DNA of 64,000 nt from Bradyrhizobium tropiciagri (GTDB taxonomy: Bacteria > Pseudomonadota > Alphaproteobacteria > Rhizobiales > Xanthobacteraceae). Below are positions 8,865-18,604 of this stretch, one piece after another; position 1 is the first letter of the stretch, and every line of letters begins with the position of its first letter. Where the stretch lies: contig NZ_JAFCKF010000003.1 in NCBI RefSeq assembly GCF_018130545.1, positions 434,001 to 498,000 on the forward strand. Reading direction: 5' to 3'. The notes under the pieces are model-generated. The model worked only from the letters and a program-made list of their open reading frames with translations. It did not search any database and was not told where the DNA came from. The position numbers and the translations under genes were made by a program.

Positions 8865-9101
8865 CTAGCCGCCCGGCACCCCGGTCTGCAGCGCCAGCGC
8901 ATGCAGCACGCCGCCCATCTGGCCCTTCAGCGACTGATAGACGATCTGATGCTGCTGGACGCGGGACTTGCCGCGGAATGACTCGGATATGACAGTGGCC
9001 GCGTAGTGGTCGCCGTCGCCGGCCAGATCGCGGATCGTCACCTCGGCATCGGGGATCGCTGCCTTGATCATCGATTCGATATCACGGGCGTCCATCGGCA
9101 T
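8865..9101 (-). CDS. bolA: BolA family protein
   Basis: Small cytosolic partner of monothiol glutaredoxins, able to share a [2Fe-2S] cluster through its conserved His. The 78 residues contain IKAAIPDAEVTIRDLAGDGDHYA and SRVQQHQIVYQSLKGQMGG, the typical BolA_2-type core including the invariant His (QHQIVYQSL). A second ATG two codons in (9095) is also possible. In related genomes bolA usually sits between purL and grxD; here purL lies 2.7 kb upstream and grxD 4.2 kb downstream, both in the same orientation. Confidence 0.93.
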   Translation of the reverse strand: MPMDARDIESMIKAAIPDAEVTIRDLAGDGDHYAATVISESFRGKSRVQQHQIVYQSLKGQMGGVLHALALQTGVPGG

Positions 9102-9285
9102 CCCAGTCCACCTCCGTCAGGGTCGTTCGAATCATGGCTGGCTTGGCAGCCATGCAGGTAAAACCTAGCGCCTGAGGTCTTCTAGGTCATCCTGCCGCAC
9201 ACTATATTCCCATTCCCAGCGATTTAAACCTGCATCAATCGGTCACAAGCCATCACGCCGAAATGACCAGAAGAGGCGCAGAATC

Positions 9286-9645
9286 ATGAAGCTCCCCGGC
9301 CCCGACCATCCGATCACGATCACGCCAAATGCCAAGCGCGTCCGCGTCACCGCCGACGGCGTCGTGATCGCCGAGACCAGCCATGCGCTGACCCTGAAGG
9401 AAGCGAGCTATCCGGCCGTGCAATATGTCCCCCGGCAGGACGCCAACATGGCGCTTTTGACCCGTACCGAGCGGACCACGCATTGCCCCTATAAGGGGGA
9501 TGCGAGCTATTTCAGCATCAAGGCCAACGGCAAGACGCTGGACAATGCGATCTGGACCTATGAGGAGCCGTTCCCGGCCATGACCGAGATCACAGGCCAC
9601 CTCGCCTTCTATCCGGACAAGGTGAAGATCGAGGAAGTCGCCTAG
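9286..9645 (+). CDS. DUF427 domain-containing protein
   Basis: A 119-residue cytosolic protein that is almost entirely one DUF427 domain. Characteristic segments are RVRVTADGVVIAETSHAL, YVPRQDANMALL and the TTHCPYKGDASYFSI stretch with a conserved Cys-Pro-Tyr-Lys-Gly. The family is widespread and small, with no firmly established role. It is transcribed away from bolA, and a strong hairpin (9689-9715) ends the unit. Confidence 0.9.
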   Translation: MKLPGPDHPITITPNAKRVRVTADGVVIAETSHALTLKEASYPAVQYVPRQDANMALLTRTERTTHCPYKGDASYFSIKANGKTLDNAIWTYEEPFPAMTEITGHLAFYPDKVKIEEVA

Positions 9646-9688
9646 ACCACCGCGCCTGCCGCGAGGCTTACCCCGCCTGAAGCACGCA

Positions 9689-9715
9689 AATGCCCGAGCC
9701 AGGCCCGGGCATTTT
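9689..9715 (+). terminator. Rho-independent terminator after the DUF427 gene
   Basis: AATGCCCG and CGGGCATT pair across a short GC-rich loop and are followed by TTTT. It lies between the convergent DUF427 and DUF1328 genes; on the other strand the stem is followed by TGCGTGC, so it serves mainly the plus strand. Confidence 0.8.
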
Positions 9716-9734
9716 CGGCGAGCCGATCGCGCAC

Positions 9735-9908
9735 CTACACCCTGAAGACTGTGAGCCCGAGGATCAGGAGCACCAGGAAGATCACGACGAACACGTAGAA
9801 CAGGAAGCGCGCGATATCGGCGGAGGCGGCTGAGATGCCGGTGAAGCCGAGCAAGCCCGCGATGATCGAGACGACCAGGAAGATCAACGCCCATTTCAGC
9901 AATGTCAT
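9735..9908 (-). CDS. DUF1328 small membrane protein
   Basis: A 57-residue hydrophobic protein starting [18 protein letters not shown] with two membrane helices separated by [14 protein letters not shown], the DUF1328 (YtjA-like) pattern. The same frame stays open far upstream, but the extra residues are not family-like, and this ATG gives the standard length. Function unknown; relatives are often stress-induced. It is divergent from the acyltransferase gene. Confidence 0.9.
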   Translation of the reverse strand: MTLLKWALIFLVVSIIAGLLGFTGISAASADIARFLFYVFVVIFLVLLILGLTVFRV

Positions 9909-10093
9909 TGCTTGCTCCACCAACCGCGCGCGCTTTGCGCGTCCGCCGATAACGCCGGCTCCCGAACCCGGTTCCAAAACGAAACAAAAACGCTGAGATG
10001 GCCGACCTCGACACCACGGAAACGGGCCGATTTGGCCTTGCTGAATCGAGTTCCCGACTGCAACATCAGGCTGCAGATCCGGCTGGGGGCACC

Positions 10094-11278
10094 ATGAAAT
10101 CGATTGCTCACGCGGCTCCGGCCGTCGACGTCCAGGCAGCACCGAAGCTCCACAAGCGCAATGTCGCCCTCGACCGCGCACGCACCTTCCTGACGCTGGT
10201 CGTGCTGCTGCATCACGCCGTGATCCCCTACACCCATTTCGGGCACACCGACCCGACGTCGTGGATCGGCTTCGACTGCGTGGTGCTCGCCACCGACAGC
10301 TTCTTCATGGCGATGTTCTTCTTCCTGTCGGGGCTGTTCGTCTGGCCCGGGCTCGGCAACAAGCCGTGGCTGATCTTCCTGCGCGACCGGCTGCTGCGGC
10401 TCGGCCTGCCCTTCGTCGTCTGCGCGGTCACCGTGATCCCGATCGCCTATTACGCGATCGCGCTGCGCTCGACGCCGGATCTGACCTTCTCCGAATTCTG
10501 GTGGAAGACCATGACGGCCGGGCCGTGGCCGAGCGGCCCGATCTGGTTCGTCTATGTCCTGATGACCTTCGACCTCACCGCGAGCCTGCTGTACCGGGTG
10601 TCGTCGCGTCTGCTCGATCCGATCAACCGTCTGTCGATCAAGGGATTTGAACGTCCCTCGAAGTTCTGGCTGTTCCTGGTCGTGGTCAGTGCCGCCGCCT
10701 ACCTGCCGATGCTGGTCACCTATGGCCAGAACTACTGGTTCGAGTTCGGACCGTTCTCGGTGCAGGCCAGCCGCGTGCTGCTGTATGCGTGCTATTTCTT
10801 CGTTGGTGCGGGCGTCGGGGCGGCAAACTTCGAGAGCGGCGTGCTCAGCGCGCATGGACGGTTGACCGAGCGGCGCTGGTTCTGGACCGGCATCACGCTG
10901 ATCCCCTACGCGATGATGTGGGTGATGATCTACATCAAGCGAGGGATCATCGGTAACCCGGATCCGCTGCCCGCCTGGTATCTCGCGATCTACGGCAGCT
11001 TCTACGTGCTGTTCAGCGCCTCGATCCTGTTCGCGATCCTGGCCTACTTCGTACAATCGAAGGCGCCGGGGCCGACGCTGCTCGACCGCATGCAGAGCGA
11101 CGCCTACGGCATGTTCCTGGTGCACTATCCGATCGTGCTGTGGCTGCAATACTGGCTGTTCGACATGGAGCTGCCGGCGATCGCAAAGGCCGCGATCGCG
11201 TTCTTCGCCACCGTGGCACTGAGCTGGGCCCTCACCACCCTGCTGCGCAAGCTGCCGGGCGCCAAATACGTGCTCTAG
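10094..11278 (+). CDS. Acyltransferase family membrane protein (Acyltransf_3)
   Basis: Integral membrane acyltransferase of the OafA/YrhL-like class that modifies glycans or lipids; the acceptor is unknown. The protein is 394-395 residues with about ten membrane helices. Family marks are [19 protein letters not shown] with the conserved His, [13 protein letters not shown] and [13 protein letters not shown]. The ATG at 10094 follows GGGGG; an in-frame ATG at 9998 would add 32 residues of low-complexity leader and is less likely. It stands alone between DUF1328 (divergent) and a small membrane gene. Confidence 0.9.
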   Translation: MKSIAHAAPAVDVQAAPKLHKRNVALDRARTFLTLVVLLHHAVIPYTHFGHTDPTSWIGFDCVVLATDSFFMAMFFFLSGLFVWPGLGNKPWLIFLRDRLLRLGLPFVVCAVTVIPIAYYAIALRSTPDLTFSEFWWKTMTAGPWPSGPIWFVYVLMTFDLTASLLYRVSSRLLDPINRLSIKGFERPSKFWLFLVVVSAAAYLPMLVTYGQNYWFEFGPFSVQASRVLLYACYFFVGAGVGAANFESGVLSAHGRLTERRWFWTGITLIPYAMMWVMIYIKRGIIGNPDPLPAWYLAIYGSFYVLFSASILFAILAYFVQSKAPGPTLLDRMQSDAYGMFLVHYPIVLWLQYWLFDMELPAIAKAAIAFFATVALSWALTTLLRKLPGAKYVL

Positions 11279-11459
11279 CTTCCCTTCGCGGCGGCACTCC
11301 CACATCTGCCGCGACAGGCTGATCAATGACAGCGCTCCAAGCGGCAAGGCTGACGGCAGGACCGCGACCGACAAGTTGCGCACAACCTGCCATTGGTCAC
11401 ATGCCACCGGGTGATTCTCGGGTATGCTGGCCGGACTGCTTGACCCTAGGAGTCCTGAG

Positions 11460-11720
11460 ATGAACGACCCTCAAGTTGGATGGATCGCCGCCATCATCGT
11501 CGGCGGATTGGCCGGCTGGCTCGCCGAGATGTTCATGAAGTCCGGAACCGGCATCTTCATGAACATCATCCTCGGCATCGTCGGCGCGGCGCTCGCGAAC
11601 TGGCTGTTGGGTCTGCTCGGCGTGTCGCTCGGCGGAGGATGGCTCAGCTATCTCATTGCCGGCTTCGTCGGTGCCTGCGTCATCATCTTTGCGTGGCGCG
11701 CGGTCCGCGGCGCGACCTGA
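11460..11720 (+). CDS. GlsB/YeaQ/YmgE family membrane protein
   Basis: An 86-residue, three-helix membrane protein of the transglycosylase-associated family. The glycine-rich pattern AAIIVGGLAGWLAEMFM, then GIFMNIILGIVGAALANW, then a final helix ending FAWRAVRGA, is typical. TAGGAG lies ten bases before the chosen ATG; an upstream in-frame ATG at 11424 adds 12 unlikely residues. Members are often general-stress genes of unknown mechanism. It converges with purL on a perfect hairpin. Confidence 0.9.
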   Translation: MNDPQVGWIAAIIVGGLAGWLAEMFMKSGTGIFMNIILGIVGAALANWLLGLLGVSLGGGWLSYLIAGFVGACVIIFAWRAVRGAT

Positions 11721-11744
11721 CGCGATCCGGCTAGAACAAAAGGA

Positions 11745-11774
11745 AATAGCGCGATGACGGGTCATCGCGCTATT
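11745..11774. terminator. Perfect 14-bp hairpin between convergent genes
   Basis: AATAGCGCGATGAC (11745-11758) and its exact inverse complement (11761-11774) are separated by two bases. On the minus strand a T-rich tract follows (TTCCTTTTGTTCT), so it should terminate purL well; on the plus strand the run is weaker. It lies between the GlsB-type gene and purL. Confidence 0.85.
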
Positions 11775-11812
11775 GAGATTCGCTCGACGTTGCAGCGCCT
11801 GATCCCGCCGGA

Positions 11813-14044
11813 TCAGGCGGCCGTGCCGTGCATGTAGTTCGGCAGCCAGTGCTCGAAGGCATTGGACAGGCTTTCGACCGCCACCGGCGCCTCGCCCGCA
11901 ACCGCAATCGCATCGCCGCCGGTGGTGCCGATCCGTGCGCAGGGCACGCCGGCGCCCTTCATCTTCGCCAGCACGAGGCCTGCGTCGGCGGCCGGCACGG
12001 TGACGATGTAGCGGGCCTGATCCTCGCCATACCAATAGGCATGCGGCACGATCGAGGACGGCGCCGCCAGGAGCTGCGCGCCGATGCCGCTTGCGATCGC
12101 CATCTCGGCCAGCGCGATCAAAAGCCCGCCGTCGGAGACGTCGTGTACCGCGGTCGCGGTGCCGGCGCGGATCATGCCGCGCACCACGTCGCCATTGCGC
12201 TTCTCGGTGGCGAGATCGACCGGCGGCGGAGCGCCCTCCTCGCGGCCACAGACATCGCGCAGATAGACCGACTGGCCGAGCCAGCCTTGCGTATCGCCGA
12301 CCAACAGGATCGCCTCGCCCGCCGCCTTGAACGCCAGCGTCGCGGACTTGGTGAAGTCGTCGAGCACGCCGACGCCGCCGATCGAGGGCGTCGGCAGGAT
12401 GCCGCGGCCGTTGGTCTCGTTGTAGAGCGAGACGTTGCCGGACACGACCGGAAAGTCCAGTGCAATGCAGGCTTCCGCAATACCCTTCAGGCAGCCGACG
12501 AACTGGCCCATGATCTCGGGCCGCTCAGGGTTGCCGAAATTGAGATTGTCGGTGATCGCGAGCGGCCGGCCGCCGACCGCGGTGATGTTGCGCCAGGCTT
12601 CGGCCACCGCCTGCTTGCCGCCCTCGAACGGATCGGCCTCGCAGTAGCGCGGCGTGACGTCGACGGTGAGCGCAAGTCCCTTCGGCCCGTCCTCGACGCG
12701 GACCACTGCGGCATCGCCGCCGGGGCGCTGCATCGTATTGCCGAGGATGACGTGGTCGTACTGCTCCCAGACCCAGCGCTTCGAGCACAGTTCGGGGGTG
12801 CCGATCAGCTTGGTCAGCGCGTCGGCAATGCCGAGCGGCGGCTTGACGTCCTGGCCGCGGATCACCGGCAGCGCCGCCGAGGCGACGTGCGGACGGTCAT
12901 AGACCGGCGCCTCGTCACCGAGTTCCTTGATCGGCAGATCGGCCATCACGTCGCCGCCGTGCTTGACGACGAAGCGCTTGGTCGGCGTGGTGTAGCCGAC
13001 GATCGCGAAATCGAGCCCCCATTTGCGGAAGATCGCCTCGGCCTCTTTCTCCTTCTCGGGCTTGAGCACCATGAGCATGCGCTCCTGGCTCTCCGAGAGC
13101 ATCATCTCGTAGGCGCTCATGCCGGTCTCGCGGGTCGGCACCGCGTCGAGGTGGAGATCGACGCCGAGATCGCCCTTGGCGCCCATCTCGACCGCCGAGC
13201 AGGTCAGGCCGGCCGCACCCATATCCTGGATCGCGACCACGCAATCGGCAGCCATGATCTCGAGGCAGGCTTCCAGCAACAGCTTCTCGGCGAAGGGATC
13301 GCCGACCTGCACGGTCGGGCGCTTCTCCTCGGAGGCATCGTCGAACTCGGCCGAGGCCATCGAGGCGCCGTGGATGCCGTCGCGGCCGGTCTTGGAGCCG
13401 AGATAGACGATCGGCATGTTCACGCCGGAGGCCGCCGCGTAGAAGATCTTGTCGGCGTCGGCGAGGCCCACCGCCATCGCGTTGACCAGGATGTTGCCGT
13501 CGTAGCGGGTGTGGAAACGGACCTGGCCGCCGACCGTCGGCACCCCGAACGAATTGCCGTAGCCGCCGACGCCCGCGACCACGCCGGACACCAGGTGCCG
13601 GGTCTTGGGGTGCTCCGGAGCGCCGAAGCTCAGCGCATTCAGGCAGGCGATCGGGCGCGCACCCATGGTGAAGACGTCGCGCAGGATGCCACCGACGCCG
13701 GTGGTCGCGCCCTGGTACGGCTCGATGTAGCTCGGATGGTTGTGGCTCTCCATCTTGAAGACCACGGCCTGGCCGTCGCCGATATCGATCACACCGGCAT
13801 TCTCGCCGGGGCCCTGGATCACCCAGGGGGCCTTGGTCGGCAGGCCGCGGAGATGGATTCGGGACGACTTGTACGAGCAATGCTCATTCCACATCGCCGA
13901 GAAGATGCCGAGCTCGGTGAAGGTCGGAACCCGCCCGATCAGCTTGAGGATGCGCTCGTACTCGTCCGGCTTCAGCCCGTGGGCGGCGACGAGTTCGGGG
14001 GTGATCTGGGGCTCGTTCTTCAGTTCGTTCTTGGGCGCGGTCAT
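11813..14044 (-). CDS. purL: Phosphoribosylformylglycinamidine synthase subunit PurL
   Basis: ATP-dependent large subunit of FGAM synthase, fourth step of IMP synthesis, working with PurS and PurQ. At 743 residues it is the small-type PurL that needs separate PurS and PurQ, both present at 23.2-24.7 kb. Motifs include [39 protein letters not shown] (metal- and ATP-binding), [20 protein letters not shown] and [11 protein letters not shown]. It is separated from purQ by about 9 kb of accessory genes although orientation is kept, so it probably has its own promoter. Confidence 0.98.
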   Translation of the reverse strand: MTAPKNELKNEPQITPELVAAHGLKPDEYERILKLIGRVPTFTELGIFSAMWNEHCSYKSSRIHLRGLPTKAPWVIQGPGENAGVIDIGDGQAVVFKMESHNHPSYIEPYQGATTGVGGILRDVFTMGARPIACLNALSFGAPEHPKTRHLVSGVVAGVGGYGNSFGVPTVGGQVRFHTRYDGNILVNAMAVGLADADKIFYAAASGVNMPIVYLGSKTGRDGIHGASMASAEFDDASEEKRPTVQVGDPFAEKLLLEACLEIMAADCVVAIQDMGAAGLTCSAVEMGAKGDLGVDLHLDAVPTRETGMSAYEMMLSESQERMLMVLKPEKEKEAEAIFRKWGLDFAIVGYTTPTKRFVVKHGGDVMADLPIKELGDEAPVYDRPHVASAALPVIRGQDVKPPLGIADALTKLIGTPELCSKRWVWEQYDHVILGNTMQRPGGDAAVVRVEDGPKGLALTVDVTPRYCEADPFEGGKQAVAEAWRNITAVGGRPLAITDNLNFGNPERPEIMGQFVGCLKGIAEACIALDFPVVSGNVSLYNETNGRGILPTPSIGGVGVLDDFTKSATLAFKAAGEAILLVGDTQGWLGQSVYLRDVCGREEGAPPPVDLATEKRNGDVVRGMIRAGTATAVHDVSDGGLLIALAEMAIASGIGAQLLAAPSSIVPHAYWYGEDQARYIVTVPAADAGLVLAKMKGAGVPCARIGTTGGDAIAVAGEAPVAVESLSNAFEHWLPNYMHGTAA

Positions 14045-14217
14045 GGGACCCTTAATAGGTAGATCGAACGGGGGCGAAAAGGCCTTTTACGGCCCATTTC
14101 CGGCCTGTCCAGAGCTTTGCGGCGGTTGGACGCGGCCCGGGATTCGCTCCCGGGATTTGCACAATGGGGATGGATCGGATTTAAGGACCCGAACCCGATA
14201 ATTGAAGGCCAAATTTC

Positions 14218-14709
14218 GTGAACGAGCTCGCCAAGACCGCGCTAGAGACCGCATTCAACCGCCGCCCCGACCTGCACGTCGAAACCGATGGCGAATTCGC
14301 CGGCTGGCGAACCTGGACCCGGGACAATTTCGAGAGCCATTCCGGCCCGTTTTACCACCGCATGGACGAGAACGGCCGCATCGCCTGTGCGTTCCGGGTC
14401 GCCAAGAAGCACCTCAACGGCGGCGGCAACGTCCACGGCGGCTGCTTCATGACCTTTGCGGATTACTGCCTGTTCGCGCTCGCCGGCTCGGTGCTCCAGG
14501 GCCCCGGCGTCACGGTGTCGTTCGCCTCGGAATTCCTCGACGCGGCCCGCGAGGGCGACCTGATCGAATGCTCCGGCGAGGTCACCCGCGCCGGCATGTC
14601 GCTGATCTTCGTGCGCGGCATGCTGACCTCGGCCGAGCGGCCGCTGTTCACCTTCTCCGGCACCATCAAGCGGGTGAAGCGCAAGGCGCCGGCGCAGCCA
14701 ACTGCGTAG
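14218..14709 (+). CDS. PaaI-family hotdog thioesterase
   Basis: Predicted acyl-CoA thioesterase of 163 residues. The hotdog core contains GGNVHGGCFMTFADYCLFA, matching the helix-and-loop HGG motif of the PaaI/4HBT class, followed by VSFASEFLDAAREGDLIEC and GEVTRAGMSLIFVRG. The start is GTG; no stronger start is visible. It is divergent from purL across 173 bp. The acyl substrate is not predictable. Confidence 0.88.
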   Translation: MNELAKTALETAFNRRPDLHVETDGEFAGWRTWTRDNFESHSGPFYHRMDENGRIACAFRVAKKHLNGGGNVHGGCFMTFADYCLFALAGSVLQGPGVTVSFASEFLDAAREGDLIECSGEVTRAGMSLIFVRGMLTSAERPLFTFSGTIKRVKRKAPAQPTA

Positions 14710-14861
14710 AGTTCGCAAGCGACTTCGCATGAAGCGCGAGGTCTGTGGACACGCGCCGTCATCCAGCCGTTACTTCGGCACGGATTGAATCGAACACGCA
14801 GCTTTAGCGCGTTTGTGCTCACGCGCGTTCTTCGCGTGAAGCCATGCAAACGCTGGTTGTA

Positions 14862-14886
14862 ACGCAACGACGTGCTGTCGTTGCGT
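14862..14886. repeat. 10-bp inverted repeat with 5-base loop
   Basis: ACGCAACGAC and GTCGTTGCGT are exact inverse complements around GTGCT, in the 272-bp gap between the thioesterase and the phosphodiesterase. No T-run follows on the plus strand. It may be a weak terminator or an mRNA leader structure. Confidence 0.5.
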
Positions 14887-14981
14887 CGTCGCGCATGCGT
14901 CACATGCCCGTCAGCCAAGCCTCCGTAGATTGCTGAACAGTTTCCGTTTGTGCATTCGCGCAGCGAAGTTGGGGCAATCTC

Positions 14982-17210
14982 ATGAAATTGAAGACGTTTG
15001 TTTCCGTCACGACGGCGATGACGCTTGTCGCATCACTGGCGTGGACTGCCACTCCGGCGCGCGCCGGCGAGGACGGCGACAATGGCGATCGCGGCGCTGG
15101 CGAGTCCCGCGGTCACGATCAGGATCACGACCATGACGGCGATCATCACGGCCGCAAGCCGCGCGTGGTGATGATCTCACTCGATGGCGCCAAGCCCGAC
15201 TTCATTCAGAAATTCATCGAGGAAGGCGTGCTGCCGCGCGACGGCGGCCTCGCCCGGCTCAGCCGGCGCGGCGCGGTGGCGTTGCAGAACGTGACAGCAT
15301 CACCGTCACTCACCGCGGTCTCGCATATTGCGATCGCGACCGGTTCGACGGCAGTCCATAACGACATCCCCTCCAACACATTCCAGCCGATTGTCGGACC
15401 GATCTCGAGCAGCATCAGCGGCTTTGCGGCGCCGATCGGCGGCTACAATGAAAGCCCACTCGGACCGTCGGCAAATCCGACGGCGCAGCCTCTGTGGGTG
15501 CAGCTGCGCCAGCAGGGCAAGAAGGTCGTCACCGCGACCTGGCCCGGCGGCGACGGCGCCGACATCTCCATCAACAAGACCGTGGTGCAGCCGGCACAGC
15601 CGACCCGAGTGACCGACTTCACGGTGCCGTTCGGCGCGTTCGGCGGCATCGGCGCCCAGGGCTTCACGCTATCGCGCAGCGACTTCACGGCCGATCCCGG
15701 CATCGTCGCCGCGTTGCAGGCTGCCGGCCATTTCTCGTTCAGCCCGGTGTTGGTGACCTCCGCACCGATCGAAACGTTCTCGTGCTCGGCGGCGGCGACC
15801 GCGACCTGCACCAATGCGGCGACGCTCGACGTCAAATACTCGATCCGCGCCGCCGCGATCGACACCACCAACGACCGCAAGGTGAATTACGACACGCTGG
15901 TGTTCTTCGACGAGAACCGCGGTATCACCGCGGGGCCATTCCACGCGCCCTCCACCGGCCCGGCCTACGTCAAGTTCGGTGGCGAGAACGCGCCGTTCTT
16001 CTTCGAAGGCAGCGGCGCCAAGGTCGGTGCCGCCTACTTCGTCTCGGCGCTGTCGCCCGATCTTTCAGTCGTGCGCTTCGCCCGCTACGGCGCCAACTAC
16101 ATTCCGCGCAACACGCCTGTCCTCGCCGATGTCGACGACATCAATAACAATATCGGGTTCTGGCGTCCGCAGGCCGACTTCCGCATTCCGGAGCGCCTGA
16201 GCCCGGGCTTCACCGGCTTCCCCGACGTCGAGATCGAGACCATGTTCGAGGACATGGTGAAGACCTTCGTGCGCTACCAGGCCAATATCGGCGAGCGCGC
16301 GATCAAGACCCATCCCGACGCCGACCTCGTGATGGTCTATATCGAGCAGCCCGACGGCTCCGAGCACCAGTTCTTGCTGACCGATCCGCGCCAGGGCACC
16401 AACCCGACCGATCCGAATTCGATCGGCGGCAACCAGGATGCGGCCAAGGTCAAGCGCTACGCCTCCTACATCCGCTTCGCCTACCAGACTGCCGACAAGG
16501 CGGTGAAGCAGATCGCCGAGGCCGCGGGCCATGACAGCAACGTCGTCGTGGTGTCGGATCACGGCTTCGCGCCGTTCCATACCTCGGTCAATCTCACCAG
16601 CATCTTGCGCAACGCCGGCATCGATACCAGCAAGGTCGGCATCCGCACCTCGGGTCCTGCCGCCGACATCTATGTCAATCTGCAGAACCGCGAGCTCGGC
16701 GGCACCGTCGATCTCGCGACCTATCGGGCCCTGGTGGCGCAGATCACCGATGCGGTGAAGAACGCGGTCGATCCCAACGCGCGCTTCAACTACACGCTGA
16801 GGGATCAGCGCATCTTCACCGTCGTCGAGACCCGGCCGCTGCAATGCGACGCCGGTACTGGACAATGCATCAGCAAGACCGTCGGCCAGGACTATGGCGA
16901 CGTGTTCGCACTGATGGCGCCGGGCTACAATTTCGACGGCATCCAGAACCCCGGCGTCGCGCGCCAGGGCGACGCCCCGTTCAATTCGGCAACTACTGCG
17001 CTGTCGATGCCGAACTTCTATGGCGCCCACGGTCACGATCCCGAGCTCCCGGTGATGAGCGCGACATTCATCGCCGCGGGCCCGCAGATCCGCCGGGATA
17101 CCCTGGTGCGGCACATGCGCAACATCGACGTCGCGCCGACCATCATGCGGATTCTCGGCACGACGCCGCATCACGTCGATGGCGAAGTACTGAGCGAGGT
17201 GCTGCGCTAG
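14982..17210 (+). CDS. Secreted alkaline phosphatase-superfamily phosphodiesterase/nucleotide pyrophosphatase
   Basis: Predicted periplasmic metal-dependent phosphodiesterase of 742 residues. A signal peptide ends near ATPARAG. A short Asp/His/Gly-rich leader (about 30-60, with HDQDHDHDGDHH) may bind metal. Catalytic-core marks are VVMISLDGAKPDF (metal Asp), SPSLTAVSHIAIATG (nucleophile Thr candidate) and VVVVSDHGFAPFH (metal Asp/His), plus GAHGHDPELPVM near the C-terminus. This order is that of the type I phosphodiesterase family. The substrate is unknown. A perfect palindrome terminates it. Confidence 0.9.
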   Translation: MKLKTFVSVTTAMTLVASLAWTATPARAGEDGDNGDRGAGESRGHDQDHDHDGDHHGRKPRVVMISLDGAKPDFIQKFIEEGVLPRDGGLARLSRRGAVALQNVTASPSLTAVSHIAIATGSTAVHNDIPSNTFQPIVGPISSSISGFAAPIGGYNESPLGPSANPTAQPLWVQLRQQGKKVVTATWPGGDGADISINKTVVQPAQPTRVTDFTVPFGAFGGIGAQGFTLSRSDFTADPGIVAALQAAGHFSFSPVLVTSAPIETFSCSAAATATCTNAATLDVKYSIRAAAIDTTNDRKVNYDTLVFFDENRGITAGPFHAPSTGPAYVKFGGENAPFFFEGSGAKVGAAYFVSALSPDLSVVRFARYGANYIPRNTPVLADVDDINNNIGFWRPQADFRIPERLSPGFTGFPDVEIETMFEDMVKTFVRYQANIGERAIKTHPDADLVMVYIEQPDGSEHQFLLTDPRQGTNPTDPNSIGGNQDAAKVKRYASYIRFAYQTADKAVKQIAEAAGHDSNVVVVSDHGFAPFHTSVNLTSILRNAGIDTSKVGIRTSGPAADIYVNLQNRELGGTVDLATYRALVAQITDAVKNAVDPNARFNYTLRDQRIFTVVETRPLQCDAGTGQCISKTVGQDYGDVFALMAPGYNFDGIQNPGVARQGDAPFNSATTALSMPNFYGAHGHDPELPVMSATFIAAGPQIRRDTLVRHMRNIDVAPTIMRILGTTPHHVDGEVLSEVLR

Positions 17211-17241
17211 ATCTCGCAGGGGAAGTTCAGGCAAATGTCAC

Positions 17242-17269
17242 GCGATGGACGCCGATCGGCGTCCATCGC
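17242..17269 (+). terminator. 28-nt perfect palindrome after the phosphodiesterase gene
   Basis: GCGATGGACGCCGA is followed immediately by its exact inverse complement, ending at 17269, then CTCATTTGGTTT. The position 31 bases after the stop codon suggests a terminator. Confidence 0.75.
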
Positions 17270-17458
17270 TCATTTGGTTTCCGCCACTTCGATGCCGATG
17301 GCGTTCACCAAGCCGATATGCCAAGATCAAACTTATTCGCCGTTATTTGAAATGACGCCGTGGCGCACCGCTGCCACGATCCCGGCGTTCCAGGCCCGCA
17401 ACAGGGCAACATGTTCACCCGGCTGCATCAGCCGTGACAACCAATTTGGGACCCAGTC

Positions 17459-18469
17459 ATGAACGCGCCAACTCCAGAACATATCATGCAAATCGGTCTG
17501 GGCTTTTGGGCATCCAAAACCCTCCTGAGCGCCGTCGAGCTAGGCGTGTTCAGTACATTGGCCAACGGCCCGGCCGACCTGCCGACGCTTCAAACGAAGC
17601 TTGCGTTGCATCAACGATCGGCCCGCGACTTCCTCGATGCGCTGGTGGCGCTCAAATTGCTGGAGCGCGAGAATGGCATCTATCGCAACACGGCCGACAC
17701 GGACCTGTATCTCGATCGAGCCAAGCCATCCTACATCGGCGGCGTTCTGGAAATGGCCAATGGCCGGCTCTATGGCTTCTGGGGATCGCTCACGGAGGCG
17801 CTGCGCAGCGGCGAATTGCAGAACGAAGGCAAGGGCGGAGGAGATAACTTCTTTGCGGCACTGTATGCCGATCCGGGCCGGTTGCGGGGATTTCTGAGCG
17901 CGATGAGCGCAATCAGCGCAGGTGCGGCCCACGCAATTGCCGGCAAGTTCCAGTGGAGCGAGTACAAGACGTTCATGGATCTCGGTTCGGCTCAGGGCAT
18001 GGTGCCCGCCACGCTCGCCCACGCCCATCCGCACCTTACCGGCATCGGCTTCGACCTTCCCGTGGTCAAGCCGGTGTTCGAGGAATTCATCGCTCAGCGC
18101 GGAGTGAAGGACCGCGTGCAGTTTCGAGGAGGCAACTTCTTCGAGGACACTCTGCCGAATGTCGACGTCATCATCATGGGTCACATCCTTCACGACTGGG
18201 ACCTTGCCGGGAAGAAGGCACTGCTCGGCAAGGCATTCGATGCGCTTCCGAAAGGTGGCGCGGTTATTGTTTATGATGCCGTCATCGATGACGATCGTCA
18301 CGAGAACGCGTTCGGGCTGCTGATGAGCTTGAACATGCTGATCGAAACTGCCGGTGGGTTCGACTACACAGGCGAAGACTGTCAGGCCTGGATGCGCGAC
18401 GCCGGATTTTCGAGAACCCGGGTCGAGCCGCTCGTCGGCCCGGACTCGATGGTGATCGGCTTCAAGTAG
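17459..18469 (+). CDS. SAM-dependent O-methyltransferase (acetylserotonin OMT-like)
   Basis: A 336-residue class I methyltransferase of the Methyltransf_2 kind. An N-terminal winged-helix dimerisation domain (about 5-95; [20 protein letters not shown]) is followed by a Rossmann domain with [20 protein letters not shown] as SAM-binding motif [11 protein letters not shown], and GHILHDWD, whose His-Asp pair is the catalytic base region in plant and bacterial relatives. Such enzymes methylate phenolic or polyketide hydroxyls; no biosynthetic neighbours hint at a substrate. It stands alone. Confidence 0.9.
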   Translation: MNAPTPEHIMQIGLGFWASKTLLSAVELGVFSTLANGPADLPTLQTKLALHQRSARDFLDALVALKLLERENGIYRNTADTDLYLDRAKPSYIGGVLEMANGRLYGFWGSLTEALRSGELQNEGKGGGDNFFAALYADPGRLRGFLSAMSAISAGAAHAIAGKFQWSEYKTFMDLGSAQGMVPATLAHAHPHLTGIGFDLPVVKPVFEEFIAQRGVKDRVQFRGGNFFEDTLPNVDVIIMGHILHDWDLAGKKALLGKAFDALPKGGAVIVYDAVIDDDRHENAFGLLMSLNMLIETAGGFDYTGEDCQAWMRDAGFSRTRVEPLVGPDSMVIGFK

Positions 18470-18555
18470 CCGATCGGAGCGCTCTGCCGTCACGGCCGGA
18501 GCCTAACAGTGCGAGCGGCAGCTGCGTGTGGCTGTGTCACTAAATTGTAGCGGAA

Positions 18556-18584
18556 GCCGGAGCCCCGAACGGCGGGACTCCGGC
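18556..18584. terminator. Candidate hairpin between convergent genes
   Basis: GCCGGAG (18556-18562) pairs with CTCCGGC (18578-18584). It lies between the convergent methyltransferase and glutathione S-transferase genes. No clear T-run, so the assignment rests on position. Confidence 0.45.
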
Positions 18585-18604
18585 CCGCTCGCGGCCCTTA
18601 ATCC

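Noticed and set aside
11828-14062. 744-codon plus-strand open frame
   Set aside because: Exact antisense shadow of purL; no recognisable domain.
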